A stretch of DNA of 38,397 nucleotides from Candidatus Obscuribacterales bacterium (GCA_021732565.1 JAKFUT010000039.1:1-38397); one strand, 5' to 3'; counted from the stretch's first letter, positions 8,755-18,144 are shown. Numbers and translations: made by a program. The notes: a model not told the origin generated them from the letters alone.

Positions 8755-11700
8755 TCACTTCAGTTTTGGTTTGCTGGATCTCAATCTGCGGTAAGTTTCA
8801 AAAGCCTGCCAGCTCGCAAACGACAGGTTGAGGTCTGGCTTGCCTGTACGGTGGCGGTTAACTATCAAAGACACCTGACATGTTAAGAGGGCTTTGCGCA
8901 GACAATCTTTGTCCTGCGTGGCGATCGACTTGGAGTCACTTGATAAATTAGGGACTGACATGAAATAGTTGCCATGCCGGGCCAATTCTACCGCTTTGTC
9001 AAATGAGTCGTGCAACTCACGTGCAGGATGGCCGATTAGTTCTGCAAAGTGCTTGCAGGCTGACTGGCCCCACCGCTGCGCTTGATCGTGTCTTCCGGTG
9101 ACAAGGCTCAATCGATAAGCGTACAAGTCACGTAATGTGATGGCATCTAAATCTCCCGACTTATCCAGAATTGGATTGATCGAATTGGTGTACTCCTCGG
9201 CTTCGTTCACCATTCCGGCGTTTAGCAAGTGCGCAATCAAATTTACCAGAATAGATGATGGAATTTCGATAAACTCTTGCCATTGAGTAACTTCGAGTTT
9301 TAGCATCGACTTTAGCAAACTTCGCTGAAGAGTCAATGCTGGTGGAGTTCCCGTTGCACCAAGCTTCAGGATCGTTGATTCAAAAATATGATATTTCCAG
9401 CGCACAGGGATCGTTGCGGGAAGCGATGAGTCCTCTTCAAAAGCGGTCTCTGGAAACTGGTCTTTTGCCGCAAGCTCCACAAACCGATTTGTGAGCGGCT
9501 CCCGAAGGTCTTTGCGCTGTTGCCATAAAAGTCCGGCTATTTTATACCACTTTAATAGCAAAGTATGGTAATTTGCGACGCCGAGTTCGCCAGGGTTCGA
9601 CAAAGTTTTGCTAGTTGCACATTCAATTGCGGCCATGGTCCCATTTCGGCAAAGTAATTCACTAAATTCTTTATCTTGCCCCACTAAGCTTGTCAGGCGA
9701 GAGGACAGCAGATCGTTTATCCTTTGCGCCGCAGATTTCGTCTGGCCAAGTTGAAGTAGTTCATATGCTTGCTCAGCATCGCTTCGTAACAGATCGGATT
9801 TAATTTCGATATTGTCGAATCCAGCGGCGTCCGTAACCAACCTGTGGGCGCGATCAATGCCGATAGGATCTAACTGCATCTGAATAGCAGCCAATGAAGT
9901 ACAGATCTCCTGGAAATCTTTTCGAGATACGGTAGTCCGTAATATTCGCCGGTTTATTGCAAGCAAATCCCAGTCGGACACCGGCTCAGAAATTATGATT
10001 TTTCGCTGCAGGCAATCATGGAGCAGCCGCATGTAGATCTTTGCCTTATACTCGTCCTTGATCCTGTAATCCTGAACGAGCTTAAGAAACCGGATACCTG
10101 ATCGGACCTGCGACGGAGGATTATCAGGTACCTCAAGACTCGCTAATACATCCAGCAGCAGTTCAATTCGCAATCTTTCATCTCTTTCGCCACCAACATT
10201 GCCAAGCGTAAATACGGTGCTTAAGGCGTTGTCGCCATGCAGGTTGGTAAGCCGCCAATCAGTCGGATGCAAAACAGCAACGTCATGCCACTTTGCTGTC
10301 GACTGTAGCGCGGATGGAAGCAATGCCGCCAAAACACCAGGGTAATCGTGTAGATAGAAAGCCAGCTCAGCATCGGTAGCTTTAAGCTTCTCATTAGAAT
10401 CTGCATCTAAGGTCGATGCGCCACGAATGCGAGCCAACGCAGTTCGGCATCGCTCCAATTGACCGACAGACATGGCGGAAGTCAGTGTGCTTATGGGCCT
10501 GTTACTGCCCGGCAAAATGAAACAAGTGTGCATAATACCAAGCGCTATCCTTACATTTTCAATGTCTGACTTACTTAACGTCTTGTTCTTGTCTGCTTTG
10601 AGAATTACCGACTTCCATAAGCTATCAAGCGTATTGAGTGCCCCCGAAGACGCAGCAAACTCGCACTGTGCTAAATGAGCAAAGGCAGTAATGGAATCAG
10701 CATTTTTGAATTTTTGCAGATATAGCTGCCAACACATTGCGGCAAGCGCATATTTCTTTTTGGAACTCAATTCTAGCGCGCGTGCTGGTAGTTCTGCAGG
10801 TTCACAGGACTGAAGCGTCAACTGCATTAAGGTTTCTTTTGCTCTTTGAGAAACCATCAGCGATGCAATCAACGCGCCCGTAATCATTGTAAGAACAAGC
10901 GTACCAAGTGTTTTCCTCCACCTTCGTTTTTGTTGAACCGAAGTCACGTTGAGGCTGTTTTTCAATTGAGCCTTGTTGTATCCCGACAACACCAAGTTGA
11001 GGACCTTTGACACTTCGTCAAACGATGAAAATCGGTCATTGGGTTCTTTGGCCAGAGCTTTCGCAATAACAAGAGAAAGAGCTTCGCTATCGATCCGACC
11101 ATCGCAGTGGACATGAGGAAGCGTTGGGGGATTCCTTTGTGCGTGCATGCGGGCAATCTGGAACATCGAATCTCCGGCAAAGGGCGGAGTCTCAGTAAGA
11201 CACTCAAAGAACATGCAGCCAAAAGCGTAGATATCAACTGCCGTACTGCGTTGGGGCGAAGTAAAAGCTTCCGGTGCCATGTAATGCGCGCTTCCAACCA
11301 ATTGAGACGACTCTGTCAATGTCTCACCACCGGAAATCAGTGCGCACAATCCGAAATCCAAAATCTTAGGTGAATCTCGCTCATTAACTCGATTCACAAT
11401 AATATTATCCGGCTTCAGATCCCTGTGGAGCAAGCCTTTGGCGTGCAATCGACTCATGCAATCGGATATTTGCAAGAACAATTGGCACGTGCGATTCCAA
11501 TCGACTGCGGTTTCAGGCAGCAGCTCTCGCAGGGTCGAACCTTGAACATACTCCATTGCAAGGTATGGATAGGCGCCTTCATGCAACCCCACAAAGTACA
11601 CCTTAGCCACATTTTCGTCAGTCAGTTGACAAAGAACTGTGGCTTCACGCATAAAACGTGCGAACCATTTTGGCTCAGCTATGAGATTCACCTGCATAAA

Positions 11701-11844
11701 TTTTATGCAGAGCCATCGGTCAAGGCTCTTCTGGTGGGCTTTGTACGCAACTCCCATACCACCTTTACCAAGGAGGCTCAGCAATTTGATGTCCTCATTA
11801 ATTACTTGACCTTGTAGTTTGTCGAGGTCGAAAGAGAAAAACAT
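8755..11844 (-). CDS. Serine/threonine kinase with large C-terminal solenoid-like region
   Basis: A 1029-aa protein with an intact N-terminal Hanks kinase domain (about 18-290): glycine loop GKGGMG at 26-31, ATP lysine K48 in CIKFM, catalytic HRDLKPDN with D142, and DFG at 163-165. A transmembrane helix lies near residues 312-332, and about 690 residues follow, mostly helical with scattered TPR-like pairs (for example ALELSSKKKYALAAMCWQLY). I recognise no defined domain in that part. It is presumably a membrane kinase with an extracytoplasmic helical scaffold, but the topology is inferred. AGGAG sits about 6 bp before the ATG. It is not in an operon: it converges with the histidine kinase and is followed upstream by a 681-bp gap. 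Substrate unknown. Confidence 0.9.
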   Translation of the reverse strand: MFFSFDLDKLQGQVINEDIKLLSLLGKGGMGVAYKAHQKSLDRWLCIKFMQVNLIAEPKWFARFMREATVLCQLTDENVAKVYFVGLHEGAYPYLAMEYVQGSTLRELLPETAVDWNRTCQLFLQISDCMSRLHAKGLLHRDLKPDNIIVNRVNERDSPKILDFGLCALISGGETLTESSQLVGSAHYMAPEAFTSPQRSTAVDIYAFGCMFFECLTETPPFAGDSMFQIARMHAQRNPPTLPHVHCDGRIDSEALSLVIAKALAKEPNDRFSSFDEVSKVLNLVLSGYNKAQLKNSLNVTSVQQKRRWRKTLGTLVLTMITGALIASLMVSQRAKETLMQLTLQSCEPAELPARALELSSKKKYALAAMCWQLYLQKFKNADSITAFAHLAQCEFAASSGALNTLDSLWKSVILKADKNKTLSKSDIENVRIALGIMHTCFILPGSNRPISTLTSAMSVGQLERCRTALARIRGASTLDADSNEKLKATDAELAFYLHDYPGVLAALLPSALQSTAKWHDVAVLHPTDWRLTNLHGDNALSTVFTLGNVGGERDERLRIELLLDVLASLEVPDNPPSQVRSGIRFLKLVQDYRIKDEYKAKIYMRLLHDCLQRKIIISEPVSDWDLLAINRRILRTTVSRKDFQEICTSLAAIQMQLDPIGIDRAHRLVTDAAGFDNIEIKSDLLRSDAEQAYELLQLGQTKSAAQRINDLLSSRLTSLVGQDKEFSELLCRNGTMAAIECATSKTLSNPGELGVANYHTLLLKWYKIAGLLWQQRKDLREPLTNRFVELAAKDQFPETAFEEDSSLPATIPVRWKYHIFESTILKLGATGTPPALTLQRSLLKSMLKLEVTQWQEFIEIPSSILVNLIAHLLNAGMVNEAEEYTNSINPILDKSGDLDAITLRDLYAYRLSLVTGRHDQAQRWGQSACKHFAELIGHPARELHDSFDKAVELARHGNYFMSVPNLSSDSKSIATQDKDCLRKALLTCQVSLIVNRHRTGKPDLNLSFASWQAFETYRRLRSSKPKLK

Positions 11845-12307
11845 CGTGGCTCCTAATGCATAGATTGCTTGCCTTTGTGGCCATCGGCTTCAATCAATTC
11901 CACATTTCATTGCCCCGAATAAGATTGCCAGTTCTCGCACCGCCTTTCAACTTGCAACGGATGTGCTGGTAGGAGGTCGAGTGTACGTGTAAAGCTGTTT
12001 GCCGGTTCTTCCTTAAGCAGGGAGGACAACCGGCCGGTAGGGAGCCTGACATGGCTCTCCTCGTTCTGTATCGAGACTTCTGCATCGAGAACCACGACCA
12101 TTTGACAGGAATTGTCTTAATTCTTCATACACTCCGCCAAATCCTCTATGCCCAATTCTTAAGTTCGTGCGCGCCTGACCTCCATTGAGCCACGACAGCT
12201 TGCTTTAAGGGTTGCACCGAAGGACACTCTTCAGATTTGTTTGCGCACATATTGCAGTTAATACCATCGGCAACGCGTCTTTCACCGGCTCACGCCCGCA
12301 GTGCAGC

Positions 12308-12411
12308 GATTCCGCAACCTGGATGCTAACCGATCTGATAACGGTTTTCGCCACCCCTGGCACCCAGCATAATCTTCTAAGGCGGATGTCAATCATCGAG
12401 GTTGCGGAATC
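12308..12411. repeat. 18-bp imperfect inverted repeat flanking 68 bp
   Basis: Left arm 12308-12325 and right arm 12394-12411 are reverse complements except for one mismatch; the outer 13 bp (GATTCCGCAACCT / AGGTTGCGGAATC) are perfect. The enclosed 68 bp encode nothing obvious. It could be a miniature transposable element end pair or a long-range RNA stem. I found no second copy in the window and no clear target-site duplication. Confidence 0.7.
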
Positions 12412-12446
12412 CCGGATTATTCAGCAATATCGGTGAATAATGCGGG
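12411..12446. repeat. Strong hairpin abutting the inverted repeat
   Basis: Arms 12411-12423 and 12434-12446 pair over 13 bp with one G-G mismatch (core ATTATTCA / TGAATAAT, outer CCCG / CGGG) around a 10-nt loop. Neither strand has a T-tract right after it, so it is not a classic intrinsic terminator, though it lies downstream of the minus-strand gene ending at 12526. Confidence 0.65.
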
Positions 12447-12525
12447 GAATTACTGCGCAGGCTGGAATGACCCAAGTGACGGGTCACTCCACCTACGACA
12501 TGAAAGATTGATAACGAAGGCGTTA

Positions 12526-13209
12526 CTATCGTTTGGGCTTTTCCGAGGAAATTACTGGTTGAGATGATGCAGGCTTTTCCGGAGCAAACGGTAAAGTGCC
12601 ATCAGGACCAGGCACGGCTTTTTGTAGTGGGCGCACTCCGTTGGGCGGGGCCAGTTCCTTGGCGGGAGATGGTTTGCCCGCCGGACCCTCAGGTTTGGTG
12701 TCCTTCGATTCCGATGGATTCTTTGGACCGCCCGCTTCACCGCGCACTCCATTAGGTGGGGCGAGTTCCTTCGAAGGAGTTGGTTTGGCCTCCGGCGGAC
12801 CCTCAGGTTTGGTATCCTTCGATTCCGATGGATTTTTCGGGACGCCCGCTTCACCGCGCACTCCGTTAGGCGGGGCGACTTCCTTCGCGGGAGATGCTTT
12901 GCCATCAGGCGGGCCCTCAGGTTTGGTGTCCTTCGATTCCAATGGATTCTTTGAGCCGCGCGCTTCACCACGGCCTCCCAGCGGTCCGTCTGGTGGTGCA
13001 GTCGACTTGCCGGTCGAATCTTTTGCGCTATTGTCAACAAGCTCTAGATTGGGCAGAAGTGAATCAGCAGAGTTATTGAATCGATCATTATTCGAACGAA
13101 TTGAACGTCCTTCGCTTTGCAGTTGGAGTGCTTCCGCTACAAGGTTGTTTCTTTCACCGGAATCGCGCCGGCTAAGGGATTCGTCAATTGCATCTTGGTT
13201 CTCTTCCAT
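12526..13209 (-). CDS. Pro/Lys/Glu-rich tandem-repeat protein
   Basis: A 227-aa low-complexity protein. Its first 30 residues (motifs ENQDAIDESLS and DSGERNNL) are almost identical to the start of the 1259-aa protein at 14365-18144. Residues 71-193 are three tandem repeats of 37-41 aa plus a partial fourth, built on SESKDTKPEGP and KELAPPNGVRGEAG, probably disordered. The last 35 residues are Pro-rich. No signal peptide or membrane helix is visible. AGGAGA stands about 10 bp before the ATG, and the upstream DNA is a duplicate of the 1259-aa gene's leader. Function unknown; the shared head suggests a common localisation or interaction signal with different bodies attached. A long open frame on the opposite strand is a by-product of the repeats. 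It could be a decayed or rearranged member of the same family. Confidence 0.75.
   Translation of the reverse strand: MEENQDAIDESLSRRDSGERNNLVAEALQLQSEGRSIRSNNDRFNNSADSLLPNLELVDNSAKDSTGKSTAPPDGPLGGRGEARGSKNPLESKDTKPEGPPDGKASPAKEVAPPNGVRGEAGVPKNPSESKDTKPEGPPEAKPTPSKELAPPNGVRGEAGGPKNPSESKDTKPEGPAGKPSPAKELAPPNGVRPLQKAVPGPDGTLPFAPEKPASSQPVISSEKPKR
12631..12999 (-). repeat. Tandem repeats of about 111-123 bp inside the Pro-rich gene
   Basis: Three in-frame copies (residues 71-111, 112-149, 150-186) and a partial fourth. The sharpest shared core is NPSESKDTKPEGP. Copy lengths differ by multiples of 3, so the frame is maintained. Confidence 0.85.
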
Positions 13210-13437
13210 TGGGATACTTCTCCTGAATCGATGTTACCGCCAGCAACCGACGTTGTGCAACACTCATTTATATAGCGCGTCAATCACGCAGTGAACCTAG
13301 CGACAAGGATAATGTACTGCTCAATCATGGCGAAATTATTCGATCGCTGCGGACTTTCCCGGTGCCGGCTGCCTACGTATGGAGAGACACTTATTTTGCC
13401 GCCCGCTTTGGCAAGGCGGAGCGGTTACGACCTCTCG
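13210..13437 (-). repeat. Duplicated 5' leader, copy A
   Basis: DNA upstream of the Pro-rich gene matches 18145-18401 upstream of the 1259-aa gene, with scattered substitutions and small indels. The best block is 25 identical bases (13320-13344 against 18277-18301). Both copies keep TATATA followed by GCGCG (plus strand; 13269-13274 here). Read on the minus strand this is a possible -10 box, with no good -35. The remaining bases to 13522 hold nothing I can identify. Confidence 0.8.
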
Positions 13438-13522
13438 GACCGCGTCATCGATCAAGAGCCCGGATACACCCCGACTCGATGTCCTCAAGTGCAGTTGTTT
13501 TACTCTCGCACGACAACGCCAC

Positions 13523-14218
13523 TCATCGAGCACCAGTGTTCGACGAGTTTGAGAGAAAAATGTAACCGCGTCCGTGCTTGGTTACAATGGGACAGTCTGC
13601 GGAATCACTGGACAGTTTGTCTCGCAAGCTCTTAATAATCGGTCGGAGTGTCTCTGGAACGGTGTCCGATTGGGATGGCCAGACATTCTCTAAAAGTTGT
13701 TGTAGCGTGAAAATTCGATCTGGATTACGCAGAAAAAATTCCAGGATTGCTAATTCTTTCCGTCGCAAAACGATTGACACTCCGTTGTTTGATACGCAAC
13801 CGCTTGCCGGATCGTAGGAGATGCCGCTACTGCTCAGTACCGGCCTTTTATCGTGGCTATTGCGTCGTAGAATGGCTCTAACTCTTGCAAGTAGCTCCTC
13901 CGCTAGAAATGGCTTGCATAAGTAATCGTCGGCGCCGCCCTCCAATCCTTCAATTCTTGATTGTGCATCGCTTCGTCCAGTCAGAAAAAGAATAGGTAAC
14001 ATGTCGCCTGCTGCGCGAATTTTCTTGCAAATTTCCAGACCTGTTTGAATCGGCATTTCCCAGTCAAGGATTGCGGCATCGTACTTATAGTTGCTTAGCA
14101 GAAAACCTGCATAGTCCCCATCTACCGCAAGGTCCACATGATGATTCTCTTCTTCGATGATCTTCACCAGAAGTTCACCTAGGTTTGAATCATCCTCTGC
14201 TATTAGTATCTTCGCCAT
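13523..14218 (-). CDS. OmpR/PhoB-family response regulator
   Basis: A 231-aa two-component transcription factor. The receiver domain (1-120) has the acidic pair D9-D10, phospho-accepting D52 in ILDWEMP, T80 and K102 (CKPF), all the residues needed for phosphorylation and switching. The C-terminal winged helix (about 130-222) carries the recognition-helix region ETLRPIIKSLRDKL and the wing motif TKHGRGYIF. GGAGG sits 5 bp before the ATG, so the start is secure. No histidine kinase is adjacent; the orphan at 7410 is a possible but unproven partner. It lies in the same orientation between two genes that share a duplicated leader. About 100 bp of its 5' coding region recurs, inverted and interrupted by a stop, at 18451-18549. 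Confidence 0.96.
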   Translation of the reverse strand: MAKILIAEDDSNLGELLVKIIEEENHHVDLAVDGDYAGFLLSNYKYDAAILDWEMPIQTGLEICKKIRAAGDMLPILFLTGRSDAQSRIEGLEGGADDYLCKPFLAEELLARVRAILRRNSHDKRPVLSSSGISYDPASGCVSNNGVSIVLRRKELAILEFFLRNPDRIFTLQQLLENVWPSQSDTVPETLRPIIKSLRDKLSSDSADCPIVTKHGRGYIFLSNSSNTGAR

Positions 14219-14364
14219 AGAGACCTCCGTGCCTGATGTCGTCGCGCTAACTATGTTTGGTTTGTGCTAAAGGAATCGACCGGACAATAGTAGTGAATTT
14301 CTCAGCATCTTCTGCTGGAGGCTTTTGCTCTATGATTAGTGTTTTCGCATAAAGATAGGAATAT

Positions 14365-17300
14365 TCATGTGCCCTGTTCGTTTTCTTTCAGACGGCGAAT
14401 GGCGGCGCTTCGATGTCGTTCATTGTTTAACATAAGTACCAATTCCTCACCAATCTCCCGGCTCTTAACAGAGTGGCTTTGTAACAGACACGCTAGTCGA
14501 GTAGCGGCCTCGTTGTCCGAAGGTTCTTTTGACTCAATAAGCGATTTGATATTTGCGGCTGATACTTGCAGGTCCGTGCGCGAAAAAATAGATGCGAACA
14601 CTACGTGCGCCTGTAACGGCACACGAGTAGGATGATTGCTCCAGTAGAGCAGGAGCGATTCGCCAGCGTCCTTCTTCTTTTGATCACTAAGCATGTGCAA
14701 TAATTGCCGTCCCGCGTCCCCAAAGAAGGGAGAAGCGCCGTTTTCGATGACAATCTGCGATAGGAGCCTTTCAGCTCCTTGTTTCGTTTGCGAATTGGTC
14801 ACGCGCTTCAACAATTCACTTGCTTCATCATCGCGCAATTCCGCACTGATCAGTTTGGCGGCGAATTTTTTGCCTTCAGCTGTACCGCATAGCTGTAGAG
14901 TCTGTCGCAGGACCTTTTCACCTTGTTGAGTTTGAAGCATTCTCAAAACGTATTCAATTTGGGATGGATTTTCCGCTAGCTCAAGGACGTCTCTGGCAAA
15001 AGAGAATTTGTTCTTATTCGCCCAGAGATGTTTGACAGCGGCATTGCGAGACATATTATCCACTGTTAGCAACTTGCGCACAACTTCCCCATCCTTCGGA
15101 TTCGGTGATTGCAACCATGCTGATAAGCAGTCACTAACTCCCATATGCGGAAATAGACGGTCTAACTCCGGGGTGGGCATCCGGCTTTTGGCATCGAAGC
15201 TTGCCATCCAAGTAAAGTCAATAATACCTTTAACATCCAAGTTTCGCAAAATGCCTTCCGCGAGCTTCTTGTGTCGTGCTGAACACAGCATTCCCACCAG
15301 CATTTCTCCGGCTTGAGTATTTCCGGTTGGGCGTCTTGATTCTTCGGAATCCTGGCGCAGCAATATGCTCAATCTAACTGCCGCTTTCTGGTCATCGATA
15401 TCTGAGCTGCCCATCTTGCTAACAAACCAATTCCAAGCGCGCAAATCCGACGCCGGATTGTTTTCTTTGGCCTCTGCATATGAAAAAAAATCCGCCAATT
15501 GAAATTTTGGTGTTTCCAGGTGTTGACTCAGATTTATTCCAAGCCGGTGCTCCGCGGCATTGTCGCTCAGCCGAAGGTCCAAAAGCTTTTTTGCTGCTTT
15601 ACTGGTTTGTTCGGAGGAGCTTAACCACATAGTCAATAGAGCCTGCGCCGCTTTTGCATTATTGTCGGCCATATTCAACAATTCGAAACAGCGCGCTCTG
15701 TCTGGCGGAAATCTGACTCGCTGTCCAAAGAGGTTTAGCCGATGGAGTCGGTCTTCATAAGATAAATCAGTGTCAAAGTGTGACACTAGCTTATTCAGTT
15801 TCTCGGCATAATCTTTGTTTCCCATGATGCCCAACAATCGTTTAGCATTGGGGTTTCTGAAATCATAATTTTCGTTTAGCATTCGGCACACATCCCGGGC
15901 CAAACCGCGTTCATTAGGACTGCCTTTACTGGCGCGAACTAATGAAGAAAAACTAGGAGGGTCGGTTTTTTCTTGCGCCATCGCAGCCACAAGGTCTCGT
16001 GGTGAGAGACCGCCGTTGAGCAGTGCCACATATTCCTGCTTGAAAGACTTGCTGTTGAGATTCGCAAGAATTTTTTCTCCCGCTGTCAATTCGTCTTTCG
16101 CGGTACTCGTCAGTAATTTCATCAGTGAAGCAACGCCCGACGGGTGAACAGTGGTTTTCAATTTGTCAGCAGCCATCGCTTTGTCCGGGGATTTCACAAT
16201 GTCAACAAATTTAGCAATTTTACCGACGTCGAAAATCTCATTACCGGGTAGAGGCAGCGCAGCCTCAACCACGTTCAGCAGAGGTTTGGAATCATTCGAA
16301 TCCAAAAGCTTTAATAACGTTTGCCCGAGCTGTCGATTCAAACAATGAATCACCAACAATTTTTCTCGTTGAGCTGGCTGCATAACAACACGCAGCATTT
16401 CTTTAGCTTGTTCCTGAGTGTCTGAGTGGCCCAACATCTTGATCAAATTCAGGGCATCTTCACTATGAGAAGGGTATGAATATGCGGAAAGGGCTCGTTG
16501 AGCAATGACTTGATCGGTTGGTCGGTTGCTGACGAGATACTCCTCTATCAGCCTTAGTCCCCGCTGAAGGTTTGGATCAGTTTCGCCTCTTAGATTAATT
16601 AAGTTATCGATGACCTTAGGGAATGCCAGGCGGCAGCCTGCATTTCCCCCGTTGAGAAGCGATACTACTTGCTTTTGACCCTTATCTGTCCCTAGAGATT
16701 GGCTTAGCTCAATCTGCGTGGTATGACTACAATTCAGGTAGACCGCGGCAGCATTCTGCTTTGAACTGTCGTTGCCGGCTAGCCAACTAATAATTGTTTG
16801 TCCAGCTTTAGCATCAAGACTCATCAGTTGTTGAATCTGATTTAATTGCCAATGATTCGTTCGCGCGATGAGGGAAAGGCAGCAGTCTTGTCCGCTCTTA
16901 TCCTTGTTAGCCATTGCGAGCAAGAAATGTGCAATTGGCGTTTCATCTTTGTTAATCGGGTTAGCCACCCTTTCTTCAGTCGGTAGAATAGAAACGAGCT
17001 TGCGAGCAGCATTTCGAGTGTTTGGAACATTGCTTCCTAGCCAATCGAGGAGCGCCGCTGAGGCGGTACTCATCGACGGATCACTGATGACTCGCAGAAC
17101 TTTGTTCCGCTCAAATACATCTGGAACGGAGTCGATCAATTTCCAAGCCGAAGACCTGATTGTTCCGTTCTGGTTGTTGATCATGTTCAGCAACTCATTG
17201 CCATCGGCCTTATCAATAGGCAAATTCGAATCAAGAGATCGCAAAACATCTTTCGCAACGGCGCCGTTTTTTGCATCTTGCAATTTCGCAGTGAGCTCCT

Positions 17301-18144
17301 TTGCCGCCGTCGTCATTTCAGGCGAGCCAACCACCTGCAAGTAGTTGATCAATTGCATCGGGTCAGATAGTTTCGATAATGCGGCCACCACATCGTCCGG
17401 TTGTTCTCTGGAGTTTAATTTCTTAGTAACAGTCAGCGCGTTATCGAGCAAAATTCCTTTTGTGTTGAGGGCGCGTAATAGATTACGTGCAGCATCAAAA
17501 CTGGTATCATCTTGTCTCGCTATCAAACTCAAAATGGACTTGAGTATCGCACTGTCTCCACCTTTTTCCACTAATGCGATAAGTGCTGGAGAATCTTGTT
17601 GGTGAAGATTCAGGCCTCGTGTCAGTCGTAAAATTGCCAGGGTGTCGTTTTGATCATCGGCGCCGAGAAGCTTGAGAATTCGATCTGCACACTGCCGCTC
17701 CTTTGGAATTTTGCTGCACAGTGCTTTCAAAAAGTTTTGCGCAATGACCGGATCGCCGGTTCCGGAAGACCGTCTCAAGAGTTCGGTGATAAGGAGGAAT
17801 GCCTTGTGATGCTCTGTTGCGTTGCCCAACTTTTTGTATACTTCGGAAGCATCAGCGTCAAGCTTATACTCCGTCGGCTCTACTGAAATCTTCGTAAATC
17901 CTAGTTTAGTTAGATCTGTGGCGTCACCTTGATGCGCTCGTATAATTGGGTTTGGTTCACGAGCATCTTTAGAGAAGAAACTGTAGTCTTCCGAAAAAGA
18001 GTCGTCAATTTTTCGGATGAGTAAATCATTTTCCGACCTTTTTGATGCCTTTGGCAGTTGCAGTGCCACCGTTATCAGGTTGTTTCTTTCACCGGAATCG
18101 AGCCCGCTAAGGGATTCATCAATTGCATCTTGGTTCTCTTTCAT
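14365..18144 (-). CDS. Giant helical-repeat (HEAT-like) protein
   Basis: A 1259-aa protein with no enzymatic motif. From about residue 90 on it is a long run of paired helices with recurrent patterns such as AAKELTAKLQ, AARNLLRALN and AAVRLSILLR, spaced roughly 35-45 residues, typical of HEAT/ARM-like alpha solenoids used as binding scaffolds. The first 30 residues (ENQDAIDESLS, DSGERNNL) match the Pro-rich protein at 12526-13209, and the linker to about residue 60 is polar. No signal peptide or membrane helix. The ATG follows GAGAGG at 7-8 bp. It is 146 bp downstream, on the minus strand, of nothing shared: the response regulator is its next downstream neighbour (same strand), so co-transcription is possible. 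Function unknown; repeat class is inferred by eye. Confidence 0.85.
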   Translation of the reverse strand: MKENQDAIDESLSGLDSGERNNLITVALQLPKASKRSENDLLIRKIDDSFSEDYSFFSKDAREPNPIIRAHQGDATDLTKLGFTKISVEPTEYKLDADASEVYKKLGNATEHHKAFLLITELLRRSSGTGDPVIAQNFLKALCSKIPKERQCADRILKLLGADDQNDTLAILRLTRGLNLHQQDSPALIALVEKGGDSAILKSILSLIARQDDTSFDAARNLLRALNTKGILLDNALTVTKKLNSREQPDDVVAALSKLSDPMQLINYLQVVGSPEMTTAAKELTAKLQDAKNGAVAKDVLRSLDSNLPIDKADGNELLNMINNQNGTIRSSAWKLIDSVPDVFERNKVLRVISDPSMSTASAALLDWLGSNVPNTRNAARKLVSILPTEERVANPINKDETPIAHFLLAMANKDKSGQDCCLSLIARTNHWQLNQIQQLMSLDAKAGQTIISWLAGNDSSKQNAAAVYLNCSHTTQIELSQSLGTDKGQKQVVSLLNGGNAGCRLAFPKVIDNLINLRGETDPNLQRGLRLIEEYLVSNRPTDQVIAQRALSAYSYPSHSEDALNLIKMLGHSDTQEQAKEMLRVVMQPAQREKLLVIHCLNRQLGQTLLKLLDSNDSKPLLNVVEAALPLPGNEIFDVGKIAKFVDIVKSPDKAMAADKLKTTVHPSGVASLMKLLTSTAKDELTAGEKILANLNSKSFKQEYVALLNGGLSPRDLVAAMAQEKTDPPSFSSLVRASKGSPNERGLARDVCRMLNENYDFRNPNAKRLLGIMGNKDYAEKLNKLVSHFDTDLSYEDRLHRLNLFGQRVRFPPDRARCFELLNMADNNAKAAQALLTMWLSSSEQTSKAAKKLLDLRLSDNAAEHRLGINLSQHLETPKFQLADFFSYAEAKENNPASDLRAWNWFVSKMGSSDIDDQKAAVRLSILLRQDSEESRRPTGNTQAGEMLVGMLCSARHKKLAEGILRNLDVKGIIDFTWMASFDAKSRMPTPELDRLFPHMGVSDCLSAWLQSPNPKDGEVVRKLLTVDNMSRNAAVKHLWANKNKFSFARDVLELAENPSQIEYVLRMLQTQQGEKVLRQTLQLCGTAEGKKFAAKLISAELRDDEASELLKRVTNSQTKQGAERLLSQIVIENGASPFFGDAGRQLLHMLSDQKKKDAGESLLLYWSNHPTRVPLQAHVVFASIFSRTDLQVSAANIKSLIESKEPSDNEAATRLACLLQSHSVKSREIGEELVLMLNNERHRSAAIRRLKENEQGT

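Larger units (their letters stand above)
11845..12525. other. 681-bp gap with structured DNA
   Basis: No convincing gene. It contains the promoter of the kinase gene that starts at 11844, a 10-bp palindrome ACCGGCCGGT (12029-12038), a small GGAGCC/GGCTCT hairpin (12041-12058), and the inverted repeat and hairpin listed separately at 12308-12446. A 64-codon minus frame (11907-12101) lacks a ribosome-binding site. Confidence 0.5.

Noticed and set aside
11907..12101. 64-codon minus-strand frame with a protein-like composition
   Set aside because: No ribosome-binding site and no recognisable family.
12596..13294. 232-codon plus-strand frame opposite the Pro-rich gene
   Set aside because: Product of in-frame repeats; the minus frame has the SD and a head shared with another gene.
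7410..14218. Histidine kinase at 7410 and response regulator at 13523 as a cognate pair
   Set aside because: They are 5 kb apart on opposite strands with other genes between; nothing in the sequence links them directly.
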